This document shows, in pieces, positions 5,267 to 7,159 of a DNA stretch of 7,159 nucleotides. Positions within the stretch are counted from its first letter, which is position 1, and each line of letters begins with the position of its first letter. The position numbers and the translations under genes are program-made. The DNA is taken from positions 1 to 7,159 of the forward strand of contig JBHEMR010000133.1 in NCBI GenBank assembly GCA_046262495.1, given 5' to 3'. The notes under the pieces were generated by a model. It saw only the letters and a list, made by a program, of their open reading frames with translations, made no database searches and was not told where the DNA came from. The stretch is from GCA-003244245 sp046262495. Its GTDB lineage: Bacteria; Actinomycetota; Actinomycetes; Mycobacteriales; Pseudonocardiaceae.

Positions 5267-6337
5267 TCAGTACCCTCGGCTTTGGCCGAGGAAGAACCGG
5301 ATCATCTCAGCGGACGCGTCGGGACCCGCCGGGTCGGTGTAGGACCCCACCGGGCTGCCCCCGTACCACGCATGCCCGCCGCCATGCACCATCCAGGACT
5401 CGGCGAGGACCCTGCCGTCGACGTCAGTGTGCACGGTTCGGGTGCAGGTATGACCGATCTGCCCGTCGATGTGTGTTGTGTCCGACACCGAGGTGCCGGT
5501 CGTGGCCAGCCGGGCGGCGACGAGCTTCTCGGCGTTCACCGGTGCCACGATCTGGTCACGGTCGCCATGGAAGACGATCAACCGGACCGGACCGCCAGGC
5601 GGCGGCGAGCCGCCCGTCCGCATGGCGGCGAATGCCGACGCGACGTCGTGTGCCGCGCGGTAGGCGATTCCGGAATGCACCCCGACTCCGGCATAGAGCT
5701 CCGGGTGGGTCGCGGCCAGCACCGCTGCCATCGCTCCACCGGCGGACAGCCCGGCGACGTACACCCGGGCGGGATCGACCGCGTGGTGGGCCATGATGTG
5801 GCGGGTGATGCCGGCGATGATCGCTGGCTCGCCGGCGCTGGCCTGCTGGTCGGCGGGGCAGAACCAGTTCCAGTATCCGCCGTTGTTGGCCGCAGCGGAC
5901 TGTTGCGGGTAGGCGACGAGGAACGTGTGTTGCTCGGCGAGGTCGTTCATCCGGGTGCCGGCGGCGAAATCGGCGACGTCCTGCTTGCCGCCGTGCAGCA
6001 TGACGACCAAGGGCACCGGAGCCCCGGAGTAGCCAGTCGGGATGTACAGATCGTAACTTCGGGTCCCGGCCGGCTCGGTGTGGCTGAGGTGGTGGATCGC
6101 GCCGCCGAGTGCGGCGGTGGGCAGGTTAGCCAGCCCACCGGGCAGACCCCCGGCCGGCTTCCGGGTCAACGCCTCTCGCAGCCTGTCGAGCGGACCGTGG
6201 CGGTCGCCCGGTCCGGCGCCTTGGGCGGGAGGTGCGGCACCGAGCGTGCGCTGCAGGAGCGCGGACGCCTCAGTCAGCTGCCCTGCACGGGTGAGCCGCA
6301 GTGCTTCGGACATGCCAGCGATGCGATGGTCGTCCAT
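5267..6337 (-). CDS. PHB-depolymerase family esterase (alpha/beta hydrolase)
   Basis: The product has 356 residues from the ATG at 6337. Residues 8-33 (GMSEALRLTRAGQLTEASAL and on) match the N-terminal helix of non-secreted PhaZ-like esterases. The hydrolase domain starts near 90. Visible motifs are the oxyanion region MLHGGKQD (113-120), FAAGTRMNDLAE (124-135), VAYPQQ, YWNWF (155-159), the lipase box GLSAG with nucleophile Ser198, HGDRDQIV with Asp261, and VHGGGHAW with His322. The C-terminal GSYTDPAGPDAS (331-342) is typical. The family cleaves short-chain polyhydroxyalkanoates or other esters; the true substrate is unknown. There is no signal peptide, so it is probably cytosolic. The start has GAAGGG eight bases upstream. 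A TTG at 6409 overlapping the stop of the RHH gene is possible but would add an unlike 24 residues. It lies 68 bases after the RHH gene, so probably shares its transcript. A small hairpin at 5274-5291 lies inside the last codons. Confidence 0.9.
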   Translation of the reverse strand: MDDHRIAGMSEALRLTRAGQLTEASALLQRTLGAAPPAQGAGPGDRHGPLDRLREALTRKPAGGLPGGLANLPTAALGGAIHHLSHTEPAGTRSYDLYIPTGYSGAPVPLVVMLHGGKQDVADFAAGTRMNDLAEQHTFLVAYPQQSAAANNGGYWNWFCPADQQASAGEPAIIAGITRHIMAHHAVDPARVYVAGLSAGGAMAAVLAATHPELYAGVGVHSGIAYRAAHDVASAFAAMRTGGSPPPGGPVRLIVFHGDRDQIVAPVNAEKLVAARLATTGTSVSDTTHIDGQIGHTCTRTVHTDVDGRVLAESWMVHGGGHAWYGGSPVGSYTDPAGPDASAEMIRFFLGQSRGY

Positions 6338-6366
6338 GGGGAGGCCCTTCGGGGGTGTCACGTCGA

Positions 6367-6386
6367 CGCCGGCCGGTCGGCCGGCG
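6367..6386. promoter_or_regulatory. 20-bp near-perfect palindrome between the RHH and esterase genes
   Basis: CGCCGGCCG at 6367-6375 and CGGCCGGCG at 6378-6386 are exact complements around a central GT. It sits in the 68-base gap before the esterase start. It may be an operator, a processing or attenuation hairpin in the joint transcript, or a by-product of G+C-rich sequence. It does not resemble the ACCATCC operator of the RHH gene. Confidence 0.35.
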
Positions 6387-6405
6387 CCGGGCGATTGTGT
6401 GCTGT

Positions 6406-6804
6406 TCAAGTGGTGGTGCGGGGCGCGAGAGCAGCCTTGACCGCCCGCGGCGCCCGGAAGGCGCCAAGGACCTCGACCGAAGCGATCGTCGCCAGTGCGA
6501 GTTCGGGGCTGACATCGTCGGCAACGGTCGCCAGGCCGAGGACGCGCAGCTCGATCGTCTGGCCCGCGCTGCGAAGTCCCTCGAGGTCACGGCGGCTGAG
6601 GTGGTGCGTGCCGAGTGTTAATGTCCGGCGCGCCACCGTGTCGTTCACCGCGGCTGCCCGGCTCTCGAGCTGGCGCCGGATCGCCGTCCGGATGAAGTCC
6701 GTGCGATTGGCGTAGAAACCCTCATCGACGAGCAGATCGATCTGACCGAGGTCGACCAACCCGACGTTGATGGTGATCTTCTCGCTCTTGTCTACCTCAG
6801 CCAT
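6406..6804 (-). CDS. Ribbon-helix-helix (CopG-type) transcriptional regulator with C-terminal extension
   Basis: The product has 132 residues. Residues 8-15 (EKITINVG) form the DNA-contacting strand, helix A runs about 16-29 (LVDLGQIDLLVDEG), and NRTDFIRTAIRRQLE (33-47) is helix B, whose N-terminus grips the backbone. This is a standard RHH fold, which binds DNA as a dimer of dimers at short repeats. About 80 more residues follow (LRVLG, ATVADDVSPELA and similar), of unknown function, perhaps for oligomerisation or ligand sensing. The ATG at 6804 is chosen because AAGGA lies six bases upstream. The in-frame ATG at 6843 falls inside the operator, and the added residues would come before the RHH fold. 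The ACCATCC repeats over its promoter suggest self-repression. No toxin gene follows, so an antitoxin role is unlikely; the next gene is the esterase. Confidence 0.88.
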   Translation of the reverse strand: MAEVDKSEKITINVGLVDLGQIDLLVDEGFYANRTDFIRTAIRRQLESRAAAVNDTVARRTLTLGTHHLSRRDLEGLRSAGQTIELRVLGLATVADDVSPELALATIASVEVLGAFRAPRAVKAALAPRTTT

Positions 6805-6815
6805 CTGCGTCCTTC

Positions 6816-6857
6816 CACCATCCAAGGACCATCCTAACACCATCCAGCTGGATGGTG
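6816..6857. promoter_or_regulatory. Operator: three ACCATCC repeats at 11-bp steps plus inverted copy
   Basis: ACCATCC occurs at 6817, 6828 and 6839, each exactly 11 bp apart, and GGATGGT faces them at 6850-6856. The third copy and the inverted one make a perfect 20-bp palindrome, CACCATCCAGCTGGATGGTG (6838-6857). On the minus strand a TAGGAT (-10 pattern TANNNT) at 6836-6831 lies between the second and third repeats and would give a leader of about 20 bases. Repeats in this phase, over the promoter of an RHH gene, are the expected form of an autoregulatory operator for this family. The plus-strand SigF-like promoter lies 44 bases to the right. Confidence 0.75.
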
Positions 6858-6900
6858 AGGCCTCAGGCGCGGGTTCTCCTCTTGCTCAGTGGCGGTCTGC

Positions 6901-6926
6901 GTTTGGCTCGCTCTCACCGAGGGTAA
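6901..6926 (+). promoter_or_regulatory. SigF-like promoter before the dehydrogenase gene
   Basis: GTTT (6901-6904), a 16-base spacer and GGGTAA (6921-6926) fit the mycobacterial SigF consensus, with a complete -35 core. Transcription would start near 6933, leaving a leader of about 125 bases before the GTG at 7059. The same -10 and spacer length occur at 1020-1046 on the other strand. Confidence 0.7.
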
Positions 6927-6978
6927 CCCGCAGCGAAGTTCATCTCACGCAAGGCAATAAGCAGATATTCGAATAGTT

Positions 6979-6994
6979 GCCGCGACGTCGCGGC
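6979..6994. repeat. 16-bp perfect palindrome in the dehydrogenase leader
   Basis: GCCGCGACGTCGCGGC is its own complement and lies between the SigF-like promoter and the start codon. It could be a binding site for a dimeric regulator acting downstream of the promoter, or an RNA structure in the leader. No T-run follows, so a simple terminator is unlikely. Confidence 0.4.
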
Positions 6995-7058
6995 GTGCAT
7001 CGGAGATTGTCCCTCAAGGAGCCGGTCATCCCGAGCGCAACCTAGCGGAGGCGGACAC

Positions 7059-7159
7059 GTGAAGCAGGACCAGTTCACTCAACAAGATCCCACGGAGCAG
7101 CATGCAGCGCCGGGAAGCGGCGATCAGACGGTGGAGTACCCGGGCCGTACCGGCGACAT
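7059..7159 (+). CDS. Start of a short-chain dehydrogenase (general stress SDR), cut by the window end
   Basis: Only the first 33 codons are present, opening with GTG and reading (M)KQDQFTQQDPTEQHAAP and later YPGRTGDM. The QDPTxQ(H/Y)P opening followed by PGxTxxM precedes the nucleotide-binding domain in the SDR subgroup that includes Bacillus general stress protein 39 (YdaD) and YhdF. The GxxxGIG motif would lie beyond the window, so the family call rests on this N-terminal tag alone. GGAGG lies seven to eight bases before the GTG and fixes the start. The SigF-like promoter at 6901-6926 fits a stress role. It is divergent from the RHH regulator gene. Confidence 0.65.
   Translation, partial: MKQDQFTQQDPTEQHAAPGSGDQTVEYPGRTGD

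Noticed and set aside
5274..5291. 7-bp hairpin CCTCGGC-tttg-GCCGAGG as terminator of the esterase gene
   Set aside because: It lies before the stop codon inside the coding region and has no T-run, so it is unlikely to end transcription by itself.
5066..6715. 549-codon plus-strand open frame
   Set aside because: It runs opposite the esterase and RHH genes, both of which have full family motifs and good ribosome sites. The translation is Arg/Gly/Val-rich without motifs, as expected for the antisense of G+C-rich genes.
6406..6804. RHH protein as the antitoxin of a toxin-antitoxin pair
   Set aside because: The neighbour is an esterase with a complete catalytic triad, not a small toxin such as RelE, MazF or a PIN-domain protein.

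Overview
The window looks like chromosomal DNA of a high-G+C actinobacterium, most probably a Mycobacterium or close relative. The reasons are the strongly G/C-biased third codon positions, GTG starts, two promoters that fit the mycobacterial SigF pattern (GTTT-like box, 16-base spacer, GGGTAA), a glycine-rich protein, and a small hypothetical protein opening with SQTPIYDQIRGERINAD, which resembles mycobacterial proteins I remember. No database was searched. There is no rRNA, tRNA, CRISPR array, insertion sequence or phage gene.

Layout. 1-371 has no recognisable gene. A co-directional minus-strand block follows: a universal stress protein (1909-1442), a small hypothetical protein (1304-1053), a membrane-anchored amphipathic-helix protein (969-643) and a CsbD-family stress protein (592-419), closed by a 13-bp hairpin (372-407). 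A 323-bp divergent region (1910-2232) separates this block from a plus-strand 711-residue c-di-GMP-type protein (2233-4368) with an N-terminal sensor-like region, PAS, GGDEF and EAL. Its GGDEF signature is GADEY and its EAL site has lost most catalytic residues. Two hairpins (4442-4476 and 4577-4605) separate it from a converging minus-strand glycine-rich protein (5011-4625). A pocket of low G+C (46% counted over 5101-5220) comes next. Then a minus-strand pair, a ribbon-helix-helix (RHH) regulator (6804-6406) and a PHB-depolymerase-family esterase (6337-5267), is read away from a plus-strand gene that begins at 7059 and runs off the end. That last gene looks like a general-stress short-chain dehydrogenase.

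How it fits together. CsbD, universal stress protein, membrane-anchored helix protein and GSP39-like dehydrogenase are typical general-stress genes. The promoters at 1020-1046 (minus) and 6901-6926 (plus) share the same -10 hexamer and spacer length, which suggests one stress sigma factor drives genes at both sides of the window. The RHH gene carries a clear operator over its own promoter: three ACCATCC copies exactly 11 bp apart, the third forming a perfect 20-bp palindrome. It probably controls itself and perhaps the esterase.

The least explained items are the glycine-rich protein with a distinct N-terminal segment (possibly leader-like), an array of five TGTG(G/C)A boxes at 1351-1424 resembling DnaA boxes, and the degenerate GGDEF-EAL protein. 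I found no complete new multi-gene system. The glycine-rich gene is the best lead, but no modification or export enzyme lies next to it in this window.
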